Below are positions 27,801 to 36,930 of a stretch of 64,000 nucleotides of DNA, one piece after another. The translations under genes were made by a program, and so were the position numbers. Location of the stretch: assembly GCF_007896895.1 (NCBI RefSeq), contig NZ_VOGW01000170.1, positions 1-64,000 on the forward strand, in the 5' to 3' direction. Under the pieces are notes generated by a model, which was not told where the DNA came from, searched no databases, and worked only from the letters and a program-made list of their open reading frames with translations. Positions within the stretch are counted from its first letter, which is position 1; every line of letters starts with the position of its first letter. Origin of the DNA: Streptomyces misionensis (GTDB taxonomy: Bacteria; Actinomycetota; Actinomycetes; Streptomycetales; Streptomycetaceae).

Positions 27801-30800
27801 TGGTGCTGCCCGCGGAAGCCATCACCACCGCACAGGACTGTTCCAGTGCCGGAGCGACCCCCAGCGGTACCTTGCTCTCCGATACTCGCACCTCCTACGA
27901 CTCCAACGGCTTCACCTACGACGGTGACGGGCAGCAGAATCCAGCACTGCCCAGCATCGGTGACGCGACCGATGTACAGACGGCATCGGCCGCCAATGGA
28001 GCCACCGCCACCGCATTCGTCGACACGGGCGTCACCGCATACGACTCCTATGGCCGCGTGACAAAGGCCACCCGCACCCCCAAGTCCACGTCCCCGGACG
28101 GCAAGAGCCTCGCCCAGACCGTCTTCACCTCCTACACCCCTGCGACGGGTGAGCTTCCCACGGGCAGCAGGACCGTCACCCAGGTCACGCCCGGCACGGA
28201 CTGTTCCACGGCCACGACATCGTCCAAGGACTGCCAGCTTGCCTCCGTCACCCTGGACCCGGCCCGAGCCCTGCCGACCGCCCAGACGGACGCGGCCGGC
28301 CTGCTGACCTCGCTCACGTACGACGCGCTCGGCCGCACGACCGCAGTCTGGCTGCCCAACGAGATCAAGGCCAACAGCGCCCCGGCGAATACGACCTACG
28401 CCTACAGCCTGTCGAAGACAGCGCCCACGGTCGTGGCAGCGAACTCGCTGATGGACGACGACAGTTACTCGACCAGCAAAACGTTGTACGACGCGATGCT
28501 TCGGCCGCTCCAAACACAGACGACCGCGGAGAACGCCAGTACCACTGTCTCGGACACCCAGTACGACTCTCACGGCTGGACGGTAGCCACCAACAACGCC
28601 TACGCAGTCGGCGGCAGCCCGAGCAACACCCTGGTATCGGTCTCCCAGGCTTCCATCCCCGACACCACCGTTACCGACTACGACGGAGAGGGCCGGGCCG
28701 ACCTGGTCACCGAGGAACACGACGGGAGCAAGGCCTGGACCACGACCACTGCCTATACCGGGGACAAGACCACCGTCCTGCCCCCCAAGGGCGGCGTGGC
28801 CACCACCACGGTCACCAACGCGCGTGGCCAAACCACGGAACTCGACCAGTACACAAGCCTGCCCACCCTGTCCGGCACCGCGGCCAACGGTTTCACCGCA
28901 TCGGGCGGCACGGCCTCACCCACGACGTACGGTTACACGGCCGCGGGTCAGCAGCACCGGATCACAGGGCCGGACAAGACGGTGTGGACGTTCGACTACG
29001 ACCTTCTGGGCCGCAAGAAGTCCCAGACCGACCCGGACGCGGGCTCGAGTACCTACACGTACGACGATGCCGGCAACCAGGTCTCCACCACCGATGCGCG
29101 GCAGAAGGAACTCGATTACACCTACGACCTGCTGGGTCGCAAACTCACCGGCACTGACAAGTCGGAGTCCGATTTCGAATTCGCCTCTTGGACCTACGAC
29201 ACCCTGCGCATCGGTCTGCCGACCTCCTCGACCCGCTACGTCCAGGGCACCACCGGCGGCTACACGGTTGCCACCACTGGCTACACCACCCTAGGCAAGC
29301 CGACCGGCACCAAGATCACACTGCCGGCATCCGAGTCGCCACTGCCCGCGACATACACGACGACCTACAGCTACACGCTCAGGGACCAACTGCTGGCCAC
29401 GCAGAGCGATCCGCGCGCCCAGAGCCTCAGCAACGAGACCATCACCTACGACCGCGACGCCCTGGGCAACCCCACCATCACCAAGGCCACCGGCGGCAGC
29501 ATCTACGTCGGCGGGACCGTCTACACGCCAGACGGTGAGCCGAAGATGGTCACCCTGGGTGCCGCGACCAACACCGCCACCGTCAATTACACCTATGACG
29601 ACCAGACGCTCAGGCTGAAAGAGCGCACGATCGAGCGCACCCAAACGCCCGGCCCCCTGGTCGACGACACCACCTACACCTACGACGCGTCCGGCAACCC
29701 CACCACCACCACCGACCTACAGTCGGAGACCGGCAATACCGTCACCGACCGGCAGTGCTACACCTACGACACCCTCGCCCGCCTCGCCGAGGCATGGACA
29801 GCCAACGACACCTGCACCACGAGCCCCCCGACCAGCAGCACGCTCGCGACGGGCCCCGGCGCCTATTGGCAGTCCTACCGGTACGACGCCGTCGGCAACC
29901 GTTACCAGACCATCGACCACGCCATCGGCGGTTCCGGCACCGACACCACCACCACCTACCACGACGGTTGCACCAGTCAGTGCAACACGACGGGCGCCCA
30001 GCCCCACACACTGACCGCGACCACCGGCGGCACCAACCCGACCGGATTCAGCTACGACGAGGACGGCAACCTTCAAACCCGGACCCCCACCACCGGTCCA
30101 GGCCAGACACTGACCTGGGGCGACGAGGGCGAGCTGGACGAGGTCGACACCACCGGCGCCAATCCCACGTCCACCAAGTACGTGTACGACGCCGACGGCA
30201 ACCAGCTCATCCGCCGAGACCCGGGACAGACCACCCTCTTCGCCGGCGACACCGAACTCATCGTCAACACCAAGGTCACCCCCAACACCCTGATCGGCGC
30301 CGTCCGCACTTACAGCCACGGCGGCAGCGGCACACCCATAGCCGTCCGCTCCAGCCTCTCCGGCAGCGGACTGAAGTACCTCTTCAGCGACCTCCACGGC
30401 ACGGCGACCATGACCATGGACGCCACCACCCAGGAAGTGGCCCGCCAGCAATACACCCCCTACGGACAGCCACGCGCCAGCACAAACACCACCACCTGGG
30501 CCGACCCGACCCACTCCTACCTCGGCAAACCCCAGGACACCAGCACCGGATACACCGACGTCGGAGCCCGCAAATACGACCCCGCACTCGGCACCTTCAT
30601 CAGCGTCGACCCCGTCCTCGAAGCCGCCAACCCGCAGGACCTGGGCGGCTACACCTACGCCGCAGACAACCCCGTCGCCAACAGCGACCCCACAGGTCTC
30701 TGCCACCCGGACGCGTGCGGCATCGGTGTCCCGCGGGGAAACGTGGTGGGCGGCTCCAGTGGCACCATCACCGACGGGCCGGTCGACCCTGGAAACCCGA

Positions 30801-31942
30801 AGGCCGGGTATTGCCACCACGGCACGTGCGGACAGACCCACTACAACAACACCGGTACGGGTTCTTCATCAGCGCCACCAGTGCGGTCCTGCGGCGCGAA
30901 TCGTATGTGCGAGGAAAATCCACAGCAGTATAAGAAAGTCAGCGACGCCGTCGCCCGGGAAACCGTGGCGCAGAAAGTGGATGATTTCCTTGCGGTCGGT
31001 ACGATCACCGTCATCGGTCTCCCCACATTGGTTGGCTGCACTGCTGGAGCTCCTATCATCGGACTGGAATGCGCAGGCGGCGTGGCAGCTTCCGGATCGG
31101 CCTTGAACGGGCTGTTCAGCGGAGCACCAGAAGGCGTGGACCCAGGCGAAGAGCCGTCCTCTCCCTCATGTCTCAGCTTTGACCCTCATACCCGCGTCCT
31201 CATGGACGGCGGAAAGACCAAAGCCATCGGGAAGATAAAGACCGGCGACCGGGTCGAGGCCGCCGATCCCACGAACGGCAAGCTTCAAGGCCCCCGCACC
31301 GTCCAGCACGTATGGATCAACCACGATCACGACCTGCAAGACGTCACCATCCGCTCCAAGAACGGACACACCGCCACTCTCCACACCACCGCCAACCACC
31401 CCTTCTGGGACGACACCACCCACAGCTGGGTGCCGGCAGGGAAACTACACCCCGGCGACGCCCTCAACACGCCCACCGACAACCACGCCTACGTCGTCAC
31501 CACACGGCCCACACAAGGATCGGCGAACCGCTGGAACCTCACCGTCCAGCAACTCCACACGTACTATGTGCTGGCGGGACAGACTCCGGTCCTCGTTCAC
31601 AATTCGAGTGGAATCTGCGGAACCGCGGCGCTGGAGAATGGGGACTGGCAGCATATTCTGGACCGTCACCGGCCCGGTGGTGCGCTGGTCGACGACGAGG
31701 CGGGTATCTTCATCGGCAAGGAGAAGAAGGTCCGTCAGAGGATTGCTGACACCATCAATCGCGGCACTCCCAAGCCGAACACGCCAGACCCTGCTACTGG
31801 CGCACCGCGACCCGGCCAGATTTACGAATGGGACTTCGGTGACACCATCGGCAGGGCGGGTCCGGCAAACGGGGGCGGAGACTTGACTAGCATCCGCGTG
31901 ATCGTGAATGACGGAAAAGTCGTGACCGCCTTCCCGTTCTAG
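24827..31942 (+). CDS. Rhs/YD-repeat polymorphic toxin with Hint domain and EndoU-like C-terminal nuclease
   Basis: 2371 aa from ATG (VRRTGWGPGRP) with GGAGGGGAA upstream. A secretion signal covers about 20-55 (VFVAVGALMATSLLPAG). The body has YD repeats (YTYDDAGNQVSTTD, FDYDLLGRKKSQTD, GYTDVGARKYDPALGTF) and the Rhs core end YTYAADNPVANSDPTGL near residue 1955. A Hint autoprocessing domain follows (about 2114-2260: CLSFDPHTRVLMDGG, TANHPFWD, HTYYVLAGQTPVLVHN). The last 110 residues form the toxin tip: WQHILDRHRPGG with paired His, and a C-terminal strand IRVIVNDGKVVTAFPF. This fits EndoU/BECR-type RNases. It is paired with an immunity gene 27 bp downstream. Confidence 0.88.
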   Translation: MVRRTGWGPGRPANNAGRLRRTVFVAVGALMATSLLPAGTATASEPSKDHTVSATSSGKPIPFTHRAPRHVSAPKAFKHFDPRRQAKLPVAGSAEVTLPSVPASTRLPAKATQVRAGTTPVLVGPGADAHPQAASSTASQRVRVTVLGQKATQAAGVHGVLFTLRRTGPGNGKVALSIDDSTFRYAFGGDFASRLHLVQLPSCALTTPKLRKCQVQSPVRTTPGRPLSGQVTVPGTTAGVPSPSRKALASSGAMAVLAATSGTSGPSGDYSATSLSPAGTWSMSGNTGSFTYNYPINVPAAIGGNTPQVDLAYDSSSQDARTEATNNQSSWLGDGWTTTENYIERTYKSCKDDSSSGAPENDGDECWAGQILTLSLNGTSTEIVYDDATKTFHPAQDDADTKVEELTGAANGTDNKEYFKVTEGGVQYFFGLNRLPGWSDGKDETKSVWTEPVYRAHSGVSACPDGTDFAATSCTLGYRFNLDYSVDTHGNATAWYYSPETGYYGADMKDTAVSYTRGGTLSRIDYGMTTSTIYAGTAPEQILFDTAERCIPGTPSGNTCADSQFIAANAAYWPDVPVDLNCASGSTNCTNHGPSFWSRKRLTSITTQIQSSGATKQVDKYSFTQSFPDGGDHAPTLWLDSIQRTGLDTLGGASGSATTPAVSFDPPLQLPNRVGTMPQMPLMYHDRIQTVTSETGAQTTLTYDRPDCSKAPASDPNDPTDAAAQAFASTNTLSCFPAYWTPEGQPAPWMDWFYKYKVTSVVTIDPHNSYQDGKQPELETDYVYKGNPGWHYDDNEVVKAKNRTWGQFRGYPEVDVTTGDPNVFHTTNGVEVHDQKTLTKTYYFLGMNGDTLPGGKTRSVPDLTSQDGTTSVADADGLAGQTFETDTYTASGGSLAKAAVNVPTIIGPTATRKRSGLPDLTAQMARTTKSLTREAVSYGWRKTETDTFYNTTLGKSTTGMQVQVDDRGETADSDNVAKCTYTRYLTGKVDTLVLPAEAITTAQDCSSAGATPSGTLLSDTRTSYDSNGFTYDGDGQQNPALPSIGDATDVQTASAANGATATAFVDTGVTAYDSYGRVTKATRTPKSTSPDGKSLAQTVFTSYTPATGELPTGSRTVTQVTPGTDCSTATTSSKDCQLASVTLDPARALPTAQTDAAGLLTSLTYDALGRTTAVWLPNEIKANSAPANTTYAYSLSKTAPTVVAANSLMDDDSYSTSKTLYDAMLRPLQTQTTAENASTTVSDTQYDSHGWTVATNNAYAVGGSPSNTLVSVSQASIPDTTVTDYDGEGRADLVTEEHDGSKAWTTTTAYTGDKTTVLPPKGGVATTTVTNARGQTTELDQYTSLPTLSGTAANGFTASGGTASPTTYGYTAAGQQHRITGPDKTVWTFDYDLLGRKKSQTDPDAGSSTYTYDDAGNQVSTTDARQKELDYTYDLLGRKLTGTDKSESDFEFASWTYDTLRIGLPTSSTRYVQGTTGGYTVATTGYTTLGKPTGTKITLPASESPLPATYTTTYSYTLRDQLLATQSDPRAQSLSNETITYDRDALGNPTITKATGGSIYVGGTVYTPDGEPKMVTLGAATNTATVNYTYDDQTLRLKERTIERTQTPGPLVDDTTYTYDASGNPTTTTDLQSETGNTVTDRQCYTYDTLARLAEAWTANDTCTTSPPTSSTLATGPGAYWQSYRYDAVGNRYQTIDHAIGGSGTDTTTTYHDGCTSQCNTTGAQPHTLTATTGGTNPTGFSYDEDGNLQTRTPTTGPGQTLTWGDEGELDEVDTTGANPTSTKYVYDADGNQLIRRDPGQTTLFAGDTELIVNTKVTPNTLIGAVRTYSHGGSGTPIAVRSSLSGSGLKYLFSDLHGTATMTMDATTQEVARQQYTPYGQPRASTNTTTWADPTHSYLGKPQDTSTGYTDVGARKYDPALGTFISVDPVLEAANPQDLGGYTYAADNPVANSDPTGLCHPDACGIGVPRGNVVGGSSGTITDGPVDPGNPKAGYCHHGTCGQTHYNNTGTGSSSAPPVRSCGANRMCEENPQQYKKVSDAVARETVAQKVDDFLAVGTITVIGLPTLVGCTAGAPIIGLECAGGVAASGSALNGLFSGAPEGVDPGEEPSSPSCLSFDPHTRVLMDGGKTKAIGKIKTGDRVEAADPTNGKLQGPRTVQHVWINHDHDLQDVTIRSKNGHTATLHTTANHPFWDDTTHSWVPAGKLHPGDALNTPTDNHAYVVTTRPTQGSANRWNLTVQQLHTYYVLAGQTPVLVHNSSGICGTAALENGDWQHILDRHRPGGALVDDEAGIFIGKEKKVRQRIADTINRGTPKPNTPDPATGAPRPGQIYEWDFGDTIGRAGPANGGGDLTSIRVIVNDGKVVTAFPF

Positions 31943-31969
31943 GTGAGAGAGTTCCTGCAAGGAGAAACC

Positions 31970-32434
31970 ATGATTCATCTTTCCTTCTCCCTCCCAGAGC
32001 CGGGTTCACCCTGGCGGAGGACCTGGGAGGGGGCCAAGCAGGGCGATCCTGCGGGTATTGCAGAGATTGACCTTCGCTACAAGTACTTCGGCGTCAATGT
32101 CGAGATGCTCGTAGATAGCGTGGAGGTCATCTCAAAGCGAAGATTTGTTACGCTCGTGGATCTGGCCCTTTCGCTTTCCCATGCAGAGAGGCGTATCTCA
32201 TCAGGAGAAGACGCGGCGTTCGGTTTCACGGAGAGTGAAGAGGTTATCCATCTGCATCTCGATGGCGATCTCATTGCCTTGACCTCATCGAAACGGCCCT
32301 GGCGGGTTACTGTCGAGCATGAAGAGCTCGCGAGTGCTTTCTCCAGCTTCCTTCGAGAGGTGCATTCGTGCCTGACTTCAGAGATCCCTGGATTGGCTGT
32401 TAATCCGGTGATTCGACAAATCCTGCCGGAATAG
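31970..32434 (+). CDS. Probable immunity protein for the Rhs toxin
   Basis: 154 aa from ATG (IHLSFSLPEPGSPWRRTW) with AAGGAG 7 bases upstream. Soluble, acidic, alpha/beta-looking; no signal peptide. Base composition is lower in GC than the toxin body, as is usual for exchangeable toxin-tip/immunity cassettes. The role comes from its place right after the toxin tip. Family not identified. Confidence 0.75.
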   Translation: MIHLSFSLPEPGSPWRRTWEGAKQGDPAGIAEIDLRYKYFGVNVEMLVDSVEVISKRRFVTLVDLALSLSHAERRISSGEDAAFGFTESEEVIHLHLDGDLIALTSSKRPWRVTVEHEELASAFSSFLREVHSCLTSEIPGLAVNPVIRQILPE

Positions 32435-32472
32435 CTCGGACTGTTCTCGAAGCGAGTGCAGAGTGTTACGCG

Positions 32473-32506
32473 GAGGCCCCGCCGGAGTGATTTCCGGCGG
32501 GGCCTC
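32473..32506. terminator. Bidirectional hairpin terminator between immunity gene and integrase
   Basis: Perfect 14-bp inverted repeat GAGGCCCCGCCGGA / TCCGGCGGGGCCTC with a 6-base loop. It lies between two converging genes and would serve both. Confidence 0.85.
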
Positions 32507-32538
32507 TGGGGCTTTTGACGGCAACGCTGACGGCAACG

Positions 32539-33822
32539 TCAGCGGACGACGGCTGCGGCGGGTGGGTCGTCGGGGTCGTCGTCCTGGCCGTCGAGGGCGT
32601 GGCCCAGGGCATCGATGGCGTCACGCTGGAGCCGGAGTCGGACGTGGGCGTAGACGCCGGCGGTGACGCCGATGTGGGCGTGGCCGAGGAGTTCCTTGAT
32701 GACGACGAGGTCGACGCCTTGCTCCAGGAGCAGGGTGGCGGTCGAGTGCCTGAGGTCGTGGAAACGGATGGTCCGAAGTCCTGCTCTACGAAGGAGCCGA
32801 CGGAAGCGGCGCGCGAGGTTGGACGGGTCGAGGGGGCTGCCCGTGGGGGTGGTGAACACGAGGCCGGTCTCCGCCCACTCCGTTCCGGCGGCCCTTCGCT
32901 CTTCCAACTGCCGTTCCTGATGGGTCTTGAGGGAGTGGATGCATTCGGTGGGGAGGGCGATGCGGCGTTCGGAGGCACGGGTCTTGGTGTGTAGGACCGT
33001 CAGGCCGCCGGTGCGGGTGCGCTGGAGGGAGCGGTGGACACTGGCGGTGCCGCAGTCGAGGTCGAGGTCTTCCCAGCGCAGCCCGAGGAGTTCGCCCTTG
33101 CGGAGCCCGGTGCGCAGGGCGATTTCGTACAGCGCGTGGAGCCGGTCACCGCTGGCTGTGTGCAGGAACTGCCGGGCCTCGCTCGCGGTGAAGGGCTGGA
33201 ACCGCCGAGGGCGAGGCGCTGGGATCTTGACATTCCGGGCGACGTTGCGGGGCAGATCGTCTTCGCGGACGGCATGTTCCAGTGCGGACTTGAGGACCGA
33301 GTGGACGTAGGTCACGGTCAGCGGTGACAGGCGCTTGTCGCAGCACTGGTCGATGGCGCAGCACTGCCGCCGGACCGTGTCCCTTCCCTGGATGCAGCAC
33401 TGGCAGGTGGTGCGGAGTCCGTCGAGGAAGACGCGAACGTGGCGGGCGGTGAGCCGGGCGAGCTTCTTGGCCCCGAGGCCGGGGATGATGTGGAGGCGGA
33501 CGCAGGCGGCGTAGCGGGTGTGGGTGTTCTCCCGTACCTGGTGGACGGCGACGCCGTTGAGCCAGTACGTCAGGTACGCACTGACGGTGCTGTCGGCCGC
33601 CGCCACGGGCAGGCCAAGGTTGCTGGCGGCGATCTTCTCGGTCAGCTTGGTCAGCGCTTCCTTGCGGGTGGTGCCGTAGACGCGCAGGCGCTTTCGGGTG
33701 TTGCCGGGGGCGAGGACGTATCCGGCGGCTTCCCAGCGGCCGTCCTTGCGCTGGTAGACGGTTCCGTCGCCATTGGCGCGGGAGCGGCTGCGGCGAGATG
33801 AGGCGGGGCGCGGGGTGCTCAT
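32539..33822 (-). CDS. Tyrosine recombinase (integrase) of an integrative element
   Basis: 427 aa. N-terminal arm-binding part (GDGTVYQRKDGRWEAAGYV), core-binding SAM-like domain (VSAYLTYWLNGVAVHQVREN) and catalytic domain with all expected residues: first Arg in ALRTGLRKGELLGLRWEDL, HDLRHSTATLLLEQGVDL (His-x-x-Arg), LGHAHIGVTAGVYAHV with the nucleophile Tyr. A Cys-rich insert (TCQCCIQGRDTVRRQCC) lies between the two core parts and may bind metal. It follows xis by 14 bp, as in pSAM2-like elements. The att site is expected next to its 3' end or beside xis. Confidence 0.92.
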   Translation of the reverse strand: MSTPRPASSRRSRSRANGDGTVYQRKDGRWEAAGYVLAPGNTRKRLRVYGTTRKEALTKLTEKIAASNLGLPVAAADSTVSAYLTYWLNGVAVHQVRENTHTRYAACVRLHIIPGLGAKKLARLTARHVRVFLDGLRTTCQCCIQGRDTVRRQCCAIDQCCDKRLSPLTVTYVHSVLKSALEHAVREDDLPRNVARNVKIPAPRPRRFQPFTASEARQFLHTASGDRLHALYEIALRTGLRKGELLGLRWEDLDLDCGTASVHRSLQRTRTGGLTVLHTKTRASERRIALPTECIHSLKTHQERQLEERRAAGTEWAETGLVFTTPTGSPLDPSNLARRFRRLLRRAGLRTIRFHDLRHSTATLLLEQGVDLVVIKELLGHAHIGVTAGVYAHVRLRLQRDAIDALGHALDGQDDDPDDPPAAAVVR

Positions 33823-33836
33823 CAGACGGCTTCCTG

Positions 33837-34046
33837 TTAGAGTCGGGTGCGGATGAAGTCGGTGAGGGCGTGTGTGGGGATGCGGCGGGCGCGGCCGAGG
33901 GTGATCGAGGTGAGTTGGCCGGTGCGGAGCAGGTCGTAGACGGCGGATCGGCCGAGCTGGAGCCGGGCCATCACTTGCGGAACCGTCAGCAACTCCAGTT
34001 CCGGGCTCGCACCCGAGTGGAGGACAACGGGTGGGGGCGCGGTCAT
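33837..34046 (-). CDS. Excisionase / MerR-type HTH protein (Xis)
   Basis: 69 aa: LLTVPQVMARLQLGRSAVYD, LLRTGQLTSITLGRARRIP. This is the compact winged helix-turn-helix of element excisionases. Its ATG overlaps the stop of the rep gene (ATGA) and its end is 14 bp from int, the standard rep-xis-int order of actinomycete integrative elements. Confidence 0.85.
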   Translation of the reverse strand: MTAPPPVVLHSGASPELELLTVPQVMARLQLGRSAVYDLLRTGQLTSITLGRARRIPTHALTDFIRTRL

Positions 34047-34806
34047 CAGCAGCCCCCTTCGGCGATGAACCGCCGATCCAGTTCCCGGCGGTGCCAGATG
34101 GCGGAGGCGAGGAGTGCGGCGCCGGGGCTGTAGCCGGTGCCGAGGTAGGCCCAGTGGCCGATGACCAGCGTGGTGTCCGTGTCGGGTTCGGGTAGGCCGG
34201 CGTGGGCGCGGGCCTGTTCGGTGCGCCAGGCGCGGCGGGCGTCGCGCAGCGCGCCGAGCGTGACGGACCGCGTCAGAGTCGATGGAGATGCGGGCGCGCG
34301 GCGCGGCGGCACGGACCGCGTCGGTGAGCACGGCGACGGTGGCGTACGGGGGTGGGGGCTGTGGGCTGCCGTCAGGTCCGTCGAGGCGGATCACGGTGTG
34401 GAAGTGGACCAGGCCGCGCTTCTGGTATTCGGCGACCTTGGCGAAGGAAACCCGCACCACGGCGCGGGCGGCCTTCTGGGTAAGGCCGAGTCGGGTGGCG
34501 ATCTCGCGGCGCAGGTAGGTGGTGAAGCGGGCCCACATGGCTCCGGCGTGGGCGTTGAAGAGGACCGCTCCCGCATAGTCGTACGTCGCCGGATTGAGCG
34601 GCGTACCGAGCAGCGGGTCCGTGGGTTCGTGGCGGGTGCCGCAGCGACAGGGCCGGGCGTCTGGACGGTTGTGGACGGGGCCGAAGGAGGGTGCGGTGAG
34701 GGTGACGAAGACGCGGGGGTGGGTGCGGACGGTATCGGGCACGTTCTTGCCGCCGGACAGGCCGGCGCGGATGAGGTGGTAGGTGTCGGCGGCGTAGACA
34801 CCTCAG
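34046..34806 (-). pseudogene. RepSA-like replication initiator, truncated and frameshifted
   Basis: The 5' part is missing: reading starts inside the protein (YAADTYHLIRAGLSGGKNVP), then FVTLTAPSFGPVHNRPDARP and KRGLVHFHTVIRLDGPDG, which hold the HUH-like rolling-circle initiator core (VHFH). After ISIDSDA a central block is deleted and the frame shifts to LGALRDARRAWRTEQARA and YLGTGYSPGAALLASAIWHR, the usual C-terminus. The element can therefore no longer replicate by its own initiator. Confidence 0.78.
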
Positions 34807-34883
34807 GCGCCTAACTCGTCAAGCGGCGGTCCTCAGCCCGCTGTGTAGCCTGTCGATCTGTTCGAACGGGATGAGGGTGGGGC

Positions 34884-35435
34884 ATGGAGACGCTGGTGGA
34901 AGGGGCCGTCACGGAGGCACTTCGTGACCGGGGTGACGAGGCGATCCGCCTGTATGTCGCCGCCTGCGCCGAACGTATGGTGCCACTGTTCGTGGGCCTG
35001 CGGGCGGGCGCGCCGGGGCGGGAAGCCGACCTGGACTTCTATGCGGAGTCCGTACGCGATCTCTGGCATGCCGACCGGCCGCTCGCCAACGCCGCCGAGG
35101 GCGTGCGCCAGGTGGAGCGGTTCCCAGAGCTTCAGCCGAACGAGGAGGGGATCACCGATGTCGCCGACACCTACGCCTTCTTCGCTGCCCTCTGCCTGCG
35201 GTATGCCCTCCTGGCCCACGGCTCGGGAAACGCTGACGACGCGGTGTCCTGCGGCCACACGGCGCTCACCGCGATGGGAATGCTCGACCAGAACGTGGCA
35301 GGTGCTGACTTCCTCGCCGAGGAACAACGGCTCCAGTCCCTCTCGCTGCGCGGTGACGCCTCAGGCCTGTGGGACGCGAGCGTCACGGCAGGACAGGAGA
35401 GGTTTCGTGCTGTGTTGGGTCGCCTGCCCCGCTAG
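34884..35435 (+). CDS. Hypothetical helical protein
   Basis: 183 aa, ATG with GGTGGGG upstream. Rich in helices (EALRDRGDEAIRLYVAACAE, DTYAFFAALCLRYALLAHG). No signal or membrane segment. Product unknown. It lies beside the truncated rep in the integrative-element remnant and might be cargo or an orphan immunity protein; nothing in the sequence proves either. Confidence 0.65.
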   Translation: METLVEGAVTEALRDRGDEAIRLYVAACAERMVPLFVGLRAGAPGREADLDFYAESVRDLWHADRPLANAAEGVRQVERFPELQPNEEGITDVADTYAFFAALCLRYALLAHGSGNADDAVSCGHTALTAMGMLDQNVAGADFLAEEQRLQSLSLRGDASGLWDASVTAGQERFRAVLGRLPR

Positions 35436-35474
35436 GCATGCTCCTGACCGCTGCCGACGAGATGCGGCCTCTGG

Positions 35475-36713
35475 TTAGGCGGCCGCTGTGCGCACCTCGT
35501 CGGGCGGAGCTGGGAAGGCCAGTGCCTCGTCATATCGATGACCTTGTTGGAGGCAGTGGTAGAGCTGGCCGATCATGCGATTGAAGAGGTTGCGCTGGGC
35601 AGCGGCGTGCCAGTCTCCATGGTCGCGGCGGTGCCGGTAGTGGGCTTTGGCACCGGGTGAGGCGGTGATCGAGGAGAAGGCCCAAAGGTAGCCAGCATGA
35701 TTGAGGCGGTCGTTCTTGATCCGTCGGCGGGTGATGCTGGACTTCTTGCCCGAGGCCCGGGTGATGGGCGAGGCGCCGGCATACGCCTTCAGGCCGCGGG
35801 CGTTGGCGAACCGTTTCCGGTCGTCGCCAATCTCGGCCAGTATCCGGGCGCCGAGCTGGATGCCGAGCCCCGGAAAGCTCAAGATCACTTCAGCATCCGG
35901 GTGCTGAGGAAAAGCCTCTTCCACCGCCTCGGCGAGGTCGTTGGCGGCGGTGCAGGCGGCCTCCAACTGGACCAGGAGGGCGAGCATCTGCTTGCCTAGC
36001 GCCTCCTCGACCAGCGGTGGCTGATGGGCCCAGTCGGCACGAAGAACGCCCTGGAGTCGGCCGACCTCTTCCTCAATGCCTCGCTTGCGGCCAGCCCTTC
36101 GGAGTGCGGCCGTCAGCTGCGTGCGCGTCAGCTTCGCCGCACGGGTCGGCGTCGGGGCGGCTCTGAGGAGCTCTCGGGCCTCTGGCCGGCATAAGCCGGT
36201 GCGCCAAGGTTCGAAGGCCGCCAAGGCGGCCGGGTAGTACTCCCGCAGGAGGGAACGCAGCTGGTTGGCAAGCTGCTGCCGGTTCCAGAGCGAGTCCTGT
36301 TGGGCACGGGCCAGGACGGCGATTGCGCGACCAAGGTCGGAATCCTCGGGCAGCGGTCGGTGGGCGTGCATGTCGGTGCGCAGGATGTTAGCCAGGACCA
36401 GGGCGTCTCCGGGGTCGGACTTCTTGCGCGAGACGGAGTGCCGGTCGCGGTAGCGGGCGGCGGCCAGCGGGTTGATGGCGAAAACCTTCCGCTTGCCGGT
36501 CCGCAGCACGGCCACGAGTAGACCGCGGGAGGTCTCGATCGCCACTGGGATCGGGTTCTCCGCGGTGTCTCCGTATTCGGCGAGCAGATCCAGCAAGATT
36601 TTGTAGCCTGCCGCGTCATCGGTGATGTGTCGCTTTGCCAGTAACTGCCCGCTGTCGTCCACCAAAGCAACGTCGTGCGTGCGCTCGGCCCAGTCGATGC
36701 CGCAATAGATCAA
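35475..36713 (-). CDS. IS110-family transposase (DEDD recombinase)
   Basis: 412 aa, complete. The N-terminal RuvC-like domain starts YCGIDWAERTHDVALVDDSG (first Asp), has VAIETSRG (Glu) and SRKKSDPGDALVLANIL (two Asp). The C-terminal Transposase_20 domain has FPGLGIQLGARILAEIGD and GLKAYAGASPITRASGKKS, with the Ser thought to attack DNA. TTG start with GGAGG 6 bases upstream. IS110 enzymes work with a bridge RNA from the element's own end and leave no long inverted repeats or target duplications. Confidence 0.9.
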   Translation of the reverse strand: MIYCGIDWAERTHDVALVDDSGQLLAKRHITDDAAGYKILLDLLAEYGDTAENPIPVAIETSRGLLVAVLRTGKRKVFAINPLAAARYRDRHSVSRKKSDPGDALVLANILRTDMHAHRPLPEDSDLGRAIAVLARAQQDSLWNRQQLANQLRSLLREYYPAALAAFEPWRTGLCRPEARELLRAAPTPTRAAKLTRTQLTAALRRAGRKRGIEEEVGRLQGVLRADWAHQPPLVEEALGKQMLALLVQLEAACTAANDLAEAVEEAFPQHPDAEVILSFPGLGIQLGARILAEIGDDRKRFANARGLKAYAGASPITRASGKKSSITRRRIKNDRLNHAGYLWAFSSITASPGAKAHYRHRRDHGDWHAAAQRNLFNRMIGQLYHCLQQGHRYDEALAFPAPPDEVRTAAA

Positions 36714-36930
36714 GATGTTCCTCCCCAGTGCAGTTTGTGCTGGTCACGAGCACATGCGGGCCACGCAGCTCCCTAATCCCAGGACTCGACACGAGGGTCG
36801 GTCCGCCACCTCAGTAGCCGTTCGTGACACCAGCGCACCCCACGGGCCTCGGTCTAGCCGGGAGCTCATACGGCTCGGGGCTTATGAGAGGTCGCCGTGC
36901 GGCGGGCTCGCACCACCAACACCAACGAGT
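36714..36930 (-). ncRNA. Predicted bridge RNA region of the IS110 element
   Basis: In IS110-group elements the long non-coding end before the transposase encodes a structured RNA that pairs with target and donor DNA. Here about 200 bp upstream of the TTG start lack a reading frame and contain stem-loop candidates, for example GCCGGGAGC..TCATACGGCTCGGGGC. Exact limits and loops cannot be set by eye. The basis is family knowledge plus position. Confidence 0.35.

Noticed and set aside
25691..28831. Open 1046-aa reverse frame
   Set aside because: Antisense of the Rhs gene with low-complexity composition.
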